Positions 1 through 12,679 of a DNA stretch of 64,000 nucleotides are shown piece by piece (the first letter of the stretch is position 1; each line of letters opens with the position of its first letter). The stretch is taken from the NCBI GenBank assembly GCA_019096195.1, contig JAGTXK010000190.1, positions 1-64,000 of the forward strand, written 5' to 3'. The position numbers and the translations under genes were made by a program. The notes below the pieces were generated by a model. The model did no database searches and was not told the DNA's origin. It saw only the letters and a program-made list of their open reading frames with translations. The DNA comes from Boletus sp. NGJ (lineage: Eukaryota > Basidiomycota > Agaricomycetes > Boletales > Boletaceae).

Positions 1-129
1 ATATAATCAAAACTTAGAGTCAAAAAACTGTCTAAATGAGTCATTGTTCTGAAATGGCTGCCAGTTCATCAATTCCTATTCATATGTCTTAAAACCTTGA
101 TGGATAGAAAGCCAAGAGTCAGTGCTTTA

Positions 130-1086
130 TTTCATACACCTGTAAGGGTTAGGGGTTATTGGGGAATAATGCGTTTAGTGAAAAATGACCAAACATGCAG
201 ACAGTTTTTTGAGCCACTGTACTTAGGAGATAGAGATTGTGTGAGATAGGACAACTCAAGAGGCATGGATTCATCAGGAGGCATATGTGCAATACCTGTG
301 TGATGAATATGGGTTGTCTGAATGCAACCCAGCACACACCCCCATGGACTCCTCACTCGCCTTTTGGACATGATGAAAAGGTCTTCCCAGATGTACCGAA
401 CCTGGAGCATGCCTACCGGAAAGTTGTAGGTGAACTCATCTACCTCTCAACTTGCACCCGCCTGAATATTGCCTTCACCATACAGCGTCTCGCACAGCAG
501 TCAGCTCACTCCACTCCATGACACTTCGCTGCTGCCAAACATGTCATATAGTACTTGAGTGGCACCCGTTCTCTTTGCATCCACTATGGGAATCCGAAAG
601 TGGACCTCACCACCCATGCATTCAGTGATTCTGACTGGGCAAGTTGTGCAGTTGACTGGCTGTCCATTTTAGAATACATCTGGTACTTCTATGGAGGCCC
701 CATCACCCATGCCTCCAAGAAGCAATTGACTCATGCTCTTTCTAGTGCAGAGGCAGAGTACATGGCGCTATCCACTTGCACATAGGAGGGACTCTGGTTG
801 AAGTCCTTCTTCTTATCCATCCATTGTCTGCTATCACTCCCTCACCGCATTCATGCCGACAACACTGCCGCGATCTCCCTCACCACCCTGCCTAGCAACC
901 GTTCTAATGTGTGCCACATCAGCACACACTACCACTTTATTCGTGAGCATGTCAGCAGTGGGGTCTTCTTGTTACAGTGGACACCCACTTGTCGTAACGT
1001 GGCAGATATCCTCACAAAGTGCCTTCCTTGTCCTGCATTCATTGCTCATTGCACTTCACTTTCACTAGTGTCACGCTGAGGAGGCA
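130..1086 (+). mobile_element. Ty1/copia retrotransposon remnant (3' end of pol)
   Basis: Old, broken copia fossil. Translated stretches show the end of the copia reverse transcriptase (YRKVVGELIYL, then IAFTIQRLAQ near 415-500), the copia RNase H (FSDSDWA near 625, ALSSAEAEYMAL near 740) and the RNase H tail (HADNTAAISL, HFIREHVSSG, ADILTK near 860-1,020). The 5' half (gag, protease, integrase) is absent or lies left of the window. Several breaks are present. Family assignment is firm because of domain order and motifs; the left boundary is uncertain, and nothing recognisable is seen in 1-129. Confidence 0.85.
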
Positions 1087-1380
1087 TGTTGACTACCAAT
1101 GTACATTTCATCACATCATCATGATTATTGGACTTTTTGCTATCCTACTTGCTCTATTATTGCTATCTCTACTGCAGCATGTCATCAAGCACGTATATTT
1201 TGTCATGTTGTAGTCACATGTGACATGTGACATATTTGTATTGCTGTGTTGGACTGTTGCACCTTAGTCACTGTCATCCATTGACTGAGGTACACATCCA
1301 TCCCTTTCTATTGCTATTTGTCACTTATAGCTAGTTCTAGTGATTCGTCCTAGGTTCTTCAAGTAGATGGTCTATTCAGG
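1087..1380 (+). repeat. Candidate 3' LTR of the copia remnant (right end uncertain)
   Basis: A purine-rich tract ends at 1,086 and is followed directly by TGTTGACTACC, as expected for the start of an LTR behind the RNase H end. No partner LTR lies in the window, so the right end cannot be fixed. It must stop before about 1,430, where transposase-gene homology begins. Confidence 0.4.
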
Positions 1381-1431
1381 CTAAATTATTATATGACAAG
1401 TTCTGCAGGTACCGAAAGGTTGGAACATTTG

Positions 1432-2948
1432 AATGAGGAACGATCTGAAGGTTCCACAAGAATGTGTCAGCAATGAAGCGACTAGCAGTGAGGAATTATG
1501 AGGATCTCCTTCAGATAAGCGGATATACCCTTCATTCTCAAATGCTCAAATTCTGGTGATAGTGTGCAATCACTGTTTTCAAGGGATTGCTGCCCTCTCC
1601 CCATAATGAAGTTGTTTTAGACCTTCTTTTCAACTTAGTGACCTGGCATGCTTTTGGCAAGCTTCAACTACATACAAAGGATACACTCTCATTCTTTGAT
1701 ATCACAACCACTCATCTCAGTCATTCAGTACAGATATTTCAAGCAACAACATGCTCTATATATTAAACCACAGAGCTGCCTCAAGAGTCTGCTTCTCGTG
1801 CTTGAAGACATGCAGTGCTTGTTGCCAAGGACCCTCACCATGCAACAGGACATGAAAATGCAACAACATCCATACCAAAGATCAAGAGGCTTAACCTTTC
1901 CACTTACAAATATCATGCTTTGGCTGACTATCCGGATATGATTTGACAATACGGCACCACAGATAGCTACTCCACTCAAACAGTAAGATACTTTATTCCC
2001 TTACAATCTACAACACACACTGGTCCTGAAGTACAGGGTGAACTTGAGCACTGGCATGCAAAACATCAGTTTCCTCAATCAGGGAAAAAGAAGGACATAT
2101 AGAATGTTAGCCTTGCCTATCAAGAGGCCATCAAACGATTCATCATGAAGGTGAACTGTGCAAGAGATTCCCTCTTGACTGCAGAAGGTTCCTCTCAACC
2201 AAAGCATCCCCCCCAACTCTGTACATCCCCAAAAGATCACTTCAATATTGCTGCATCTACACAGCAAAGTCATGATCTCATGGAATGGTTAAGTGAGCAT
2301 GGTGATGACCCCACCATCAATGTGTGTTCTATGTTATCAAATTTATTTATTGTGTGATTGATTGGGTTGTAGGAATTTCTTCCACAGCTGAAGGACCATT
2401 TATTAGCTTGTATACGGGGCCTCGCATACAATGGGGATGAATATGACTTTTCTGATGAGGACTGCCACTGTGTACTCATACTGGACAACAAGATCTTTAA
2501 GCACATCTACTTGCAGATCAACTACACAACCTACAACCTTGGGCATGAACAAGATTCAATCAGTCCATGTTCTCATCCTGACATCATGTTACTGTCACAA
2601 GAGGACAAGCACTCACATCCTTACTGGTATGCCCATGTCTGCCTCATCTTCCACATCATGGTACAACACTGCAATGATGCTGCATCTCCATATTCCAAGC
2701 CAGAAAGGATGGACATATTGTTCGTCCGTTGGTTCTGATGTGATTCAAACTTCAAGTCTGGATGGGATGCTAAGTGATTACCCCGACTTCAGTTTTTCAA
2801 CAAAGAGAACCTAGCTGACACTTTCAGTTTCATAGATCCGGAATCTGACATCCATGGAGTCCATTTTATTCCTGTATTTGGATTGGGTATTACAGAGGGT
2901 TTGTTGGGATCATCATTCATGCAACAAGAATCAGAGACTGAGACATAT
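1432..2948 (+). pseudogene. CACTA/EnSpm-like fungal transposase gene, piece 1 of 3
   Basis: Decayed gene of a DNA transposon. Short conserved blocks familiar from agaricomycete transposon proteins are readable in order: RNDLKVPQE near 1,433, KRLAVRNYEDLLQ near 1,474, FKGLLPSPHNEVVLDLL near 1,580, TWHAFGKLQLHT near 1,640, YGTTDSYSTQ near 1,950, GELEHWHAKH near 2,040, INYTTYNLGHEQDSISP near 2,517, HPYWYAHV near 2,615, ERMDILFVRWF near 2,701 and DIHGVHFIPVFG near 2,849. Likely introns lie after YGTTDSYSTQ (from 1,983) and near 2,322-2,372. Several in-frame stops show it is dead. It is cut at 2,948 by a gypsy LTR and resumes at 10,213. The superfamily (CACTA versus another fungal group with the same C-terminal module) is from memory. 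Confidence 0.6.
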
Positions 2949-3536
2949 TGTCATATCCCATGCAACTCGACAAGTCCAACTCTGGACCTCCATCCATAAC
3001 TCCAGCATGTTCCCCCTCGGAGTACACTCTCATACCCTCAGACTTGTAACTCACCCCACATAGTATTCCTACTTCCTCATTCGTATATAAAGCTATGTCC
3101 TACTCATCTGTCTTAGTCCCACTTCATAGCTGTCTCCAATCCAGTGTCTGTCTCACTTAGGAGCACTACTCTGGCGAAGTCCCATCTCTGTTCCTAATTA
3201 CTTAGCTACTACTTACTCATTACACCTTACGAACTCCGTTAGTAATCTCATTTCCGATCATATATAAACCTTTGCTACTACTCTTGTAAAGTTAGTTTGA
3301 ATATCAACTCTAAACACCACTCCTATCCTCCATCCGAGTTTCAATGACTCACTCTGATCCTCTGCTCAACTTGACGTTTGACCATGTCGAGTCTAAAACC
3401 TCTGATCTTACTATGTCCTTGAAATCTGGGACATTGGACTCGAGCAAGGGCACACCACATAAGGTGAAGCCAAGTCCCGACACCCTCAAGTAACTCCGGT
3501 CCTTTGGAGTTGCATTGGAGTTGTCCATTCTTAACA
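2949..3536 (+). repeat. 5' LTR of chromovirus 1
   Basis: Direct repeat of 9,625-10,212 with equal length (588 bp) and TG...CA ends. TATA-like stretches (TATATAAA) occur near 3,088 and 3,263. Confidence 0.93.
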
Positions 3537-3776
3537 GTATATTCGAACTCCCACTTGCAACAAGTCTCTTACATTATGGCTACATGCACCACCAGATCCC
3601 AGACTCACGCCATCAGCGTAAACCCCTCTGCATCTCCACGTTGCAACCCGTTGAGCGCATTTGGTAGCAGTCGGTGAGGCCCAGAACTTGTCGACCAGTT
3701 CCAAAGCTTCTCTGCTCGACAAACCCCCACCTCTGCCTTACAGTCGTGACCTCTCCCGGAGTCCCCTACTCCAGGA

Positions 3777-4860
3777 GTGCGCATCATCAAGCTACCTACT
3801 GATAATAACTCCACCACCTCCCGGCACTCAAATCAAAGAGTGCAGCCTGCCCTCTTCCCAAATGATGACATTCCGGACTTCCCCAGAGATGACCCGTCGG
3901 ATGATGATTCCAACTTCCCCAACGACGATGCTCCCTCTGACTCCAACAGCGAGCACATCCTGCAAGACACTCTCGCACTGCTCACTGATGCCATTAAAGG
4001 CCTCGCTCGCTCCACATGTCATCCCTCCGACCACACCCCACACACTAAGATCCAGAAACCAGATCAGTTTGACAGGACTAAGCTCCACAAACTCTGGGTC
4101 TTCCTGGTTCAGTGCGAACTCAACTTCCAAGACCGCCTGAAGGCTTTCAGGACGGACTGCGCCAAAGTCACCTTTGTGCAGTCCTACCTAAAGGGCATGG
4201 CTCTGGAGTGGTTTGAACTGGACCTTCTCCAAATGGAAGATCCCACTTTCCGTCCGCTCTGGATGGACGACTTCAAAGAGTTCATCCTAGAACTCCAGAC
4301 CAACTTTGGTCTACACGACTCCGTCGGAGATGCAGAGCACCAGCTTGACCACTTGTCAATGAAGGATACTCAACACATCAACAAGTACGTGGTCAAGTTC
4401 AACTGGATTGCTTCGCAAGTCCATGGTTACAGAGAAGGTGCCCTCCAACACCACTTCTACAATGGTCTGCCAGACTGCATCAAGGATGAGATATCGCAGG
4501 TTGGGAAACCCCTGACACTCTCCAAACTCCAAAGCCTCGCACACACTATCGATGTGCACTATTGGGAGTGCAAGTTGGAAGTCAGCAGGTAGACTAAAGC
4601 ATTGACCCCATCCTCTGCTCCGAAACAATCCACCCCCACCACATCATCCTCTCTGCACCCCTCCGGTAGTACCAAGGACTCCAAGGAGTCCAAAGGCAAA
4701 GGAGCTACCACCTCTGCCCATCCAAAGCCAGACTTATCATCCAAATTAGGAAAAGACGGCAAGCTCACCACAGATGAGGGAAAGCATAGGTTTGACAACA
4801 AGCTCTGCATGTTCTGTAGTCAAGCTGGTCACATGGCAAAGGACTGTCTGAAGTCAACCT
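3777..4860 (+). other. gag region of chromovirus 1
   Basis: Gag-like reading region with a capsid-like segment (about 4,040-4,590) and a CCHC zinc knuckle of pattern CMFCSQAGHMAKDC near 4,806-4,850. Part of a fossil element. Confidence 0.75.
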
Positions 4861-5059
4861 CCAGCACATCCAAGGGTCGTGCTGTGACCACAACTCTGGA
4901 AACCAAACCGGAGGTCTCCACCTCAGAGGTAAAAAAAATAATCTGCGACCTCCATGACTCCATACAGACTGGAGGTTGTGTTGAACTCACATGTGCAGCT
5001 AAGGAGATTCGCCTCAATACATCCACTCTTTCCAACCCCAAATCCCTCATGCCCTCTGT

Positions 5060-8000
5060 CTCCTTAGTCTCCTACCCAATTCCGCCCTTCTCCGCCCTTG
5101 TAGATTCAGGCTCCTCTGATTGTTTCATAGATACTTCCTTTGTAAATAAAAATGAACTTTCAACCTACCCCATCCCTCCACTCCAACTCTGTCTCTTTGA
5201 TTGGCACTATCAATAGCACGATCATCCAAGCCATCAACCTCTCAGTCTGCTTCACAACCGGTGACATCACCCCGACGACTTTCTATGTCACTCCACTGGA
5301 TTCCGCCTGCTCCATTGTCCTAGGATACAACTGGCTCACCCACCACAATCCGTTAATTGATTGGGTCACAAGCAGTATCATGTTCCGTTCATCCAAGCAG
5401 CGTTTGCCAGCAACCCCAAGCTTCCCTCCGCAGCCTCTGGAATCCCTTCCTCCGGCTGACACCCCACTCGATTCACCATGTTTCTCTGACCGCAAAGCTC
5501 CACCCATAGTGCTCGTTAGTGCACCAGCATTCACACTAGCCTGTCGCCTTGAGGGCTCTGTTCAATTCAGCTTGCAACTCCATCCCCAGGAGAGCGATCT
5601 CTCCTCTGCTTCCATCACTCCCCCAGAACCAGTCGACCTTTCCAGTGTTCCTCTGGAATATCACGATTTCCCTGATGTCTTTAGCAAGAGCAAAGCCTCC
5701 CAGCTTGCTCCACACCGGGAACATGATCTGAAGATCGACCTGGAGGATGGAGCCTCTCCTCCCTTGGGAACTACCTACTCCCTTTCCACCTCCGAACTCG
5801 GCTCTCTCCATGCTTTTCTTGATGAGCACTTAGCCATGGGCTTCATCAGACCATCTTCCTCCACCCACGCCGCCCTAGTCTTCTTTGTCTGCAAGAAGGA
5901 CGGTTCACTCCACCTTTGTGTTGACTTCCAAGAGCTCAATAAGATCACAAAGAAAGACCGCTACCTACTCCCCCATATCTCCAACCTCCTAGATGCTCCA
6001 AGCTGCACAAAGATTTACATCAAGATCAATCTCTGGCATGCCTACCATTTGGTTCGCATTGCCGATGGAGATGAATGGAAAACATCTTTCTGAATGTGCT
6101 ACAGCTCTTACGAGTGGCTGGTAATGCCTTTCGGCCTTATCAATGCCCCCACGGCTTTCCAATGATTTGTCAACACTGTTTTCGCAGATCTTCTCAATGT
6201 TAGCGTGATCATCTACCTGGACGACATCCTGATCTTCTCTGCAGATAAAACCGCTCACAGAGAATATGTCTGAGAAGTTCTCCGATGACTCCGCAAACAT
6301 GGCCTATATGCAAAACCCAAGAAATGTGAATGGTCCACCAACACTATGGAGTACCTCGGCTACATCATCATGCCCTCCAGCCTTATGATGTCTTCGGACA
6401 AAGTCAAAGCCATGCAGGACTGGCTGGAACCTTGTAAAGTCAAGGACATTCAATCCTTCCTCAGATTTGCCAACTTCTACCAGTGTTTCATTGCCAATTA
6501 CTCTGACATTGTCATTCTGCTAACCCAGTTGACCCACAAGGGTATTCCTTGGGTCTTCAGAGATGACTGCCAATCCGCCTTCCTTTCGCTAAAGAAAGCC
6601 TTCACTACCGCTCCCATTCTCACCCATTGGACTCCTGATGCTCCAATGATCATGGAAACCGATGCCTCTGACTATGCCATTGCCGGAATTCTTTCCATTC
6701 ATTGTCTGAATGAAGAACTCTGGCCTATTGCCTTCTTTTCATGGACACTCACCGCTCAGAGCTCAACTACAACACTTATGATAAGGAGCTCCTTGCCATC
6801 CATGAGTCTTTTAGGGCTTGATGGCACTATCTCGAAGGCTCCAGTACCCCGATCGACGTTGTTACCGACCACAAGAACCTGGAATACTTCGCCACCTTGA
6901 AACTCCTGACCAGCCAGCAAGCCCGGTGGTCAGAGTTCCTCTCTCAATTCCACATGATCATCCGCTTTCACCCTGGATGACTTGGTGCGAAACCTCATGC
7001 CCTTACTAGACGCTGGGATGTCTATCCCAAAGAGGGGGATAAGGACTACATTTGCATCAATCCACATAATTTCCACCCCATTTTTACACAGGAACAGCTC
7101 ACTTCTTTCCTCCACGCTACTTATCTTGCAGCTCCGGTACTCTGGGCTAGCACCCTGTTTGATATAGAGCAACTCCACAGCGACATCCTATCCACACTCC
7201 CTTCCGACCCACTCACTGAACTACATATGTCCTCTTCTGATCCAGACTCACGCTGGTCAGTTGACGAAGACGGCTTCCTCCGTCTCAACAAGCACATCTA
7301 TGTCCCCAATGCCAATGACCTCCGACTCTGGGTCCTCCGGTACAAACATGACCATCCCCTCTCTGGACATTTCAGCCAAAATTGGACATTGGAACTTGTA
7401 TGCTGTGAATACACCTGGCCAAGGGACATTTGTAAAAGAATATATCTCCTCCTGCACCACTTGTGCCCACACAAAGATTCCAAGACACCGACCCTACAGG
7501 TTGTTGAAACAACTCCCCATCCTGGAGAAGCCATGGAATTCCATTTCTATGGATTTCATCAAGCAACTCCCCTCGTCCTCCAGATTTACCACTATCCTCA
7601 TCATCATGGACCAATTATCCAAACAGTGCATCTTCATCCCGACGTATAACACAGTAACATCCCTGGACTTGGCAAAACTATTCCTACTCCACGTCTTTTC
7701 TAAGCATGGAGTTCCCTCTCACATCACCTCCAATCGAGGTTTGGAATTCATCTCTCATTTCTCCCGCTTGCTTGGGAAAGCTCTCGACATCCGCCTCCAC
7801 TTCACCTCCAGTTACCACCCCGAAGGAGATGGTCAGACAGAATGGATGAACCAGACGCTCAAACAGTATCTCTGCATGTATTGCAACTACCAGCAAGACA
7901 ACTGGTCCGAACTCCTTCCATTAGCAGAGTTTGCATACAACAATGCTCCAAGTGCTACTACCGGTGTCTCCCTGTTTTTTGCCAATAAAGGCTGCCATCC

Positions 8001-8628
8001 CAATGTTACCGTATATCCCGAGTGCAACCTCACCTCCACTAAAGCCCATGAATATTCCATAGACCTCGATTCCCTCCATGACTACCTCTATGAAGAAATG
8101 GCTGCTGCCCAAAAGCGTTACCAAGGACCCGCAGATGCTAGGCGATCTCCAGCACCAGACTTCAAAGTTGGTGACCTGGTCTTCATAAAAGCCAAGTACT
8201 TCTGCTCCACTAGGCCTTCAAAGAAACTCTCCAAGAAGAACCTAGGGCCCTATCCAATCATCACGCAGGCAGGCTCTCACTCCTTCACACTCTGACTCCC
8301 TGAGTCAATGAAGTCCGTTCATCCGGTCTTTCATGTTTTACAATTAGAACCCTCTGTACCCAACACCATACCTAACCGGGTACAATCTCCACCACCTCTG
8401 ATTGAAGTAGATGGAGAACCAGAGTATGAAGTTTCAGAGATCCTCGACTTGAAGATAGACCAACGTCGCCAGAACTGCAAACTCCTGTACCTCGTCCATT
8501 GGTCAGGATACAAAGGAACAGATGAAGAAACCTCATGGCTTCTAGCCACCAAACTCGGTCATGCTTCTGAACTTGTCCGTGACTATCACACTCGCTACCC
8601 AGACAAACCTGGACCTCACTCCGCATGA
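5060..8628 (+). other. pol region of chromovirus 1 (PR-RT-RH-IN-chromodomain)
   Basis: Aspartic protease motif LVDSGSSDCFID near 5,098; RT blocks VDFQELNKITKKD near 5,922 and [12 protein letters not shown] near 6,210; RNase H METDASDYAIAG near 6,652; zinc-binding and catalytic integrase blocks (SCTTCAHTKIP near 7,450, MDFIKQLPSSS near 7,550, SSYHPEGDGQTEW near 7,810); chromodomain YEVSEILDLKI...LVHWSGYKG near 8,425-8,525. The chromodomain places it among chromoviruses, which read histone marks to choose insertion sites. Fossil, broken. Confidence 0.85.
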
Positions 8629-8684
8629 CCAGACACGAACTCCATTGGATGAAGAAAAAAGACAAGTAAATCTAAAAACTACTA

Positions 8685-9469
8685 CTAGACTTCTTCCTCT
8701 ATTCCCTCCTCTTCGCTCTCCTTCGTGTTCTCCTTGATTACCTCTGCAGCCAATCCGGCCAACTCCACTTCTGCTTCTGACTCCTCCCCATCCTCTATCT
8801 CCTCCAACTCCTCGCTCCCGTACACCTCCTCCGCCTTTAGATCCATCAGGCGCCTGAGTAGCACATTCTGCCACTCCAGATGCCTGTTTTGGGTCTTGAG
8901 GGCCTCTTGGATCTCCCGAAGGATCTCCAAAAGCCCCTCTATCCCCCCAGATCCCGACTCCCCTCTGTTGGAGCTGCTAGGCCCTGCCTTACCAGTCTCC
9001 ACCCTCCACTTCTTTTTCCACTTCTCCGGCTGCTCCTCACTGGTCTGCTCACACTTTGCTTTCGCGTCACAACACTTGACGCACGACTTAGACTTCCTGG
9101 GGCTGAGCACGCACTTGAGGCCCTGGTTGTCACAGCGGATGCATGACTGCTCTGCTGCCTCCCTCTTCTTCCCCTGTTTGACGCTTTGACGCGCCCTAAC
9201 CTCCTCTGCCTATGAAGTCCAGTTAGTTTTGTCGAACTTCAGTTAAAATGACTCACCCTGCATATGGCCTCCTCCTCGGCCTCATGGCACGCCTTCTCTT
9301 CCTCCTTGCATGCCTTCTGCTCAGCCTCCTCACATGCCCTCCTTTCTGCCTCCTCTTTCCAGGCCCGCGCTCGTCTCCACCATTCAGCATACTTGGCCAT
9401 GCTGACCTCATTGTCATTCTCCACAATGCGCTTGTTGGACCACTCCTTGATGTTGTTGAGGTCAGACAT
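8685..9469 (-). other. Antisense accessory gene of chromovirus 1 (coiled coil plus Cys-rich motif)
   Basis: Between the chromodomain and the 3' LTR an open region lies on the opposite strand. The first block (9,469 to about 9,250) starts MSDLNNIKEWSNKRI and continues into an Ala/Glu/Lys-rich coiled-coil stretch. After a probable intron the second block carries two CxxC-type clusters (CIRCDNQGLKC and CVKCCDAKAKC) and an acidic tail ending at 8,685. Similar antisense genes accompany chromoviruses in other mushrooms as I recall. Function is unknown; the paired Cys motifs suggest zinc binding. It is codon-rich and largely open, unlike pol. Confidence 0.6.
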
Positions 9470-9624
9470 GGCAGGGAATAAGGGTAATGCGGAATTGACC
9501 GGGGCACACCCTCACCCTTTATATCCTTTTTTTAGACTCCGATTTTCTCCTCCACTCCGATTTTCCCCACTCCACATTGTCTCTCACCTAGGCCTTCAGG
9601 GGTTCAGGCCTAAGAGGGGGATAC

Positions 9625-10212
9625 TGTCATATCCCATGCAACTCGACAAGTCCAACTCCGGACCTCCATCCATAACTCCAGCACGTTTCCCCTTGGAGTA
9701 CACTCTCATACCCTCAGACTTGTAACTCACCCCACATAGTATTCCTACTTCCTCATTCGTACATAAAGCTATGTCCTACTCATCTGTCTTAGTCCCACTT
9801 CATAGCTGTCTCTGATCCAGTGTCTGTCTCGCTTAGAAGCACCACTCCGGCGAGGTCCCATCTCTGTTCCTAATTACTCAGCTACTACTTACTCATTACA
9901 CCTTACGAACTCCATTAGTAATCTCATTTCCGATCGTATATAAACCTTTGCTACTACTCTTGTAAAGTTAGTTCGAATATCAACTCTAAACACCACTCCT
10001 ATCCTCCATCCGAGTCTCAATGACTCACTCTGATCCTCTGCTCAACTTGACGTTTGACCATGTCGAGTCTAAAACCTCTGATCTTACTATGTCCTCGAAA
10101 TCTGGGACATTGGACTCGAGCAAGGGCACACCACATAAGGTGAAGCCAAGTCCCAACACCCTCAAGTAACTCTGGTCCTTCGGAGTTGCATCAGAGTTGT
10201 CCGTTCTTAACA
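9625..10212 (+). repeat. 3' LTR of chromovirus 1
   Basis: 588-bp partner of 2,949-3,536, preceded by the purine-rich tract AAGAGGGGGATAC. Transposase-gene homology resumes immediately after it. Confidence 0.93.
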
Positions 10213-10477
10213 CATAACAATTGGTGTTTCTATTATGTTAACATGTAGGTTTACATGTGTTACTATATAGTATGCTAAATTTACTCTAGTTTTGTCGACA
10301 GGGACATCTTTATGCATTTCAGAGGGGGAGGGATTGTAAAGTCACCCAGGAATAGGACAAATTCTTGCAGCGTGAGGGATGTGAACTGCCATTGGATGAT
10401 GAAGTTGCTTATGACTTGCAATCTGAGAACTTGGGGGATGAAGCTGCATGGGACATTGGCCCAGGAGTCAGTGTGAT
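10213..10477 (+). pseudogene. CACTA/EnSpm-like transposase gene, piece 2 of 3
   Basis: Directly behind the LTR the conserved blocks continue in family order: NNWCFYYVN near 10,218, an intron of about 45 bp from 10,247 (GTAGGT...CTCTAG), then FVDRDIFMHFRGGG near 10,294-10,335. The intron joins reading-frame consistently into the family motif YYVNxFVDRDxFMxFRGGG. It is cut at 10,477 by chromovirus 2. Confidence 0.65.
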
Positions 10478-11073
10478 TGTTACAGTTAGGGAAGGGGGTA
10501 CATCTTTTTCTCTCCCTTCACCCCCTTCAGAACTATGGGATGACCTCTTTCTCAACTCTGATTAGGGATTCCCCCACAACACCCACACAAGCATCACCTT
10601 ATCCAGAATCTCCCTTCTAGGTGATGCACCAACTATAGCTGTGACACAGCCTACTCTATTTCACCTTACATGCATTTCATCTCTAATCTGATCATAGACA
10701 TTGCCTCCTTGGCTGTATTCTCTCGCACACAGCCCAGTATTCCACTTTCTTCATTTGACTGATGATATAATCTCTTATGGTAATATTCCAGTATTACCAT
10801 ATACAATATGAAGCCTGCCCTGAATAGGAAAGGTCTATTTATATGGGCATCTGCCCTCCATGTAACTCTAACCTAGATCTACACAACTTCCTGTGTAATC
10901 TACCAGCTCTCCTAGCTCTCAGTTCCACTTCACCTCAGAAGCCTACTAGCCATCAGTCTCTAGTCCAAGGAACCTTTGGGCCTCGGGAGGTATTTTCCCC
11001 TCAAGTCCAGCTAGTCCAGTAATTACGCAGAGTTGATTACTCAGGAACGTGTCACTTGTTACCCAGTGTAACA
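10478..11073 (+). repeat. 5' LTR of chromovirus 2
   Basis: 596 bp, TGTTACAGTTAGG...CAGTGTAACA. It aligns with both ends of the 925-bp 3' LTR and is the shorter copy. Confidence 0.88.
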
Positions 11074-11539
11074 AAAGATCTAGGTTATAAATTGCTATGG
11101 GACTATCTAGTCCAGCAACTCCCACCTCTATTCAAGGGAATAGAACTGCCTATCAGAGGATAGGCCCTTGCTCTACACATTGCACAGAATCAACCTTGCC
11201 CAGCTCCTTAGAGAAGATTGAGAAGAAGAAGCCACACCATCACAGGCTTCTACTCCTATCTCCGACATGTCTTTAAGAAGGATCCCAGGGTCATCATCCC
11301 ATTACAACAACCCTCCTTCCTGTGCATTTCCAGATCCGCCCAGGCAACCAGATTTTCCAGGTGGTCTCCACTCTCAAACTGCAACTCCATTGGCAGATCC
11401 TACCCCTCTACCTGTATTCCAACCAGTTCCCATCAGAGTAGATTCCCCCAACTCCCTCCTCAATTAAAGCGGAGCATCTAGTCCAAACTCCTATCTGAAA
11501 AACCCCCAGACAAATGAAGACTCAGATGATGAAGAAGAG

Positions 11540-12577
11540 ATGGTTGAAATTAAAGCTGCCTTGCCTGAGAAGTTCTCAGGAGAGACCAATGATGCCAAGA
11601 GATGGCTTATGGCTATGAAAAGATATTTCCATCTAGGAGGAGCAGAGAAGTTCACAGAGGAAGCCAAGAGGCTTATCCTATTGAACAGAATGTCCAAGAG
11701 AAGAGGAAAAGTGTTTGCAGAAGCCTGGCTGACCAGGCTGCTCGATGACACTGTGCCACAAGCAGACAAGACCTATAATGAAATCAAGAAAGCCTTTGCC
11801 CTCACCTTCACTCCCCACAACACCAGCAATCTGGCCATGGCAGAACTCAGATCCCTCCGACAAGACAAACGGGATCCAAAAGGATTTGACAAATTCATTT
11901 CCTAGTTCTCATTGCTGGTAGTTTGCTCCAAGCTACAAGAATTCTATTCTATCCTGGAATTCTTCCTCAGGGGAATAGATCCAAACATTGCCCAGCAACT
12001 AGTCAACAGCAAGACCTTCCAGAAAGCCAAAAAGATGGAAGAGGTCTACAAAGTAGCTGCCAACATCCATGGGGCATGGCAGCGGATTGAAGGAATACAG
12101 AAAGGACTCTTCGTGTTCTTTGGAAGAGGAAAAGGGAACCACCATGACCCCAACACTATGGACATGGACAGGATTACCTTGTCTCCTATCAAATGCGCCA
12201 AGCAGATGAGAGAGCATAGATGCTTCATCTGCAATGAGATTGAGTGCAGTACCAGGAAACACCCAGGATACAGGCCGATTAGGAGAGAGGAATATAGGAA
12301 ATCTCAAGAAATGCACACCTGGGTTGTCATCACCAGGGAAATGCCACAAGATCCCTTCAACAAATATCTCACAGAAATCTCCAGAAACAACAGACAAGAC
12401 AAAGTTCTCAGGATGCTCCAGACAGCCTTTGACACAAGGCTTGACAAGCAAGGCCTCACTCTAGAACGAGCAGAGGAAGCTGCCATAATAGAATGGGAAG
12501 AGAATGTTGATTCTCTTGCCCTCACACCTGCTACGCAAATCTCCACCATTTCTCCTGAAGATAAAACATCTTTTTAG
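11540..12577 (+). other. gag region of chromovirus 2
   Basis: Gag-like helical region (LPEKFSGETNDAKRWLMAMK near 11,570; ELRSLRQDKRDPKGFDKF near 11,840) followed by a Cys/His segment near 12,210-12,260. Fossil, broken. Confidence 0.7.
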
Positions 12578-12679
12578 GTGGAAGAGGTGTACCAATGTCA
12601 CCCTCTTCCTACACAATTGCATCTGTATTTATTTCTGGATCGAAGAGTAATTCTACTTGATCTGGAAGCAGGATGGCAA

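Larger units (their letters stand above)
2949..10212 (+). mobile_element. Ty3/gypsy chromovirus 1, nested in the transposase gene
   Basis: Full-length fossil LTR retrotransposon of 7,264 bp with two 588-bp LTRs (TGTCATATCC...TTAACA). Order: LTR, gag with zinc knuckle, protease, RT, RNase H, integrase, chromodomain, antisense accessory gene, LTR. Flanking 5-mers CATAT and CATAA match at four of five positions, consistent with an aged target-site duplication. By hand alignment the LTRs differ at about 24 of 588 positions (about 4%), all transitions. The coding region is broken in several places. It interrupts the transposase gene, whose homology resumes directly beyond 10,212. Confidence 0.93.

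Noticed and set aside
8725-9189. Plus-strand Ser/Pro-rich open frame in chromovirus 1
   Set aside because: Shadow of the antisense accessory gene, whose minus-strand reading has a coiled coil and Cys clusters.
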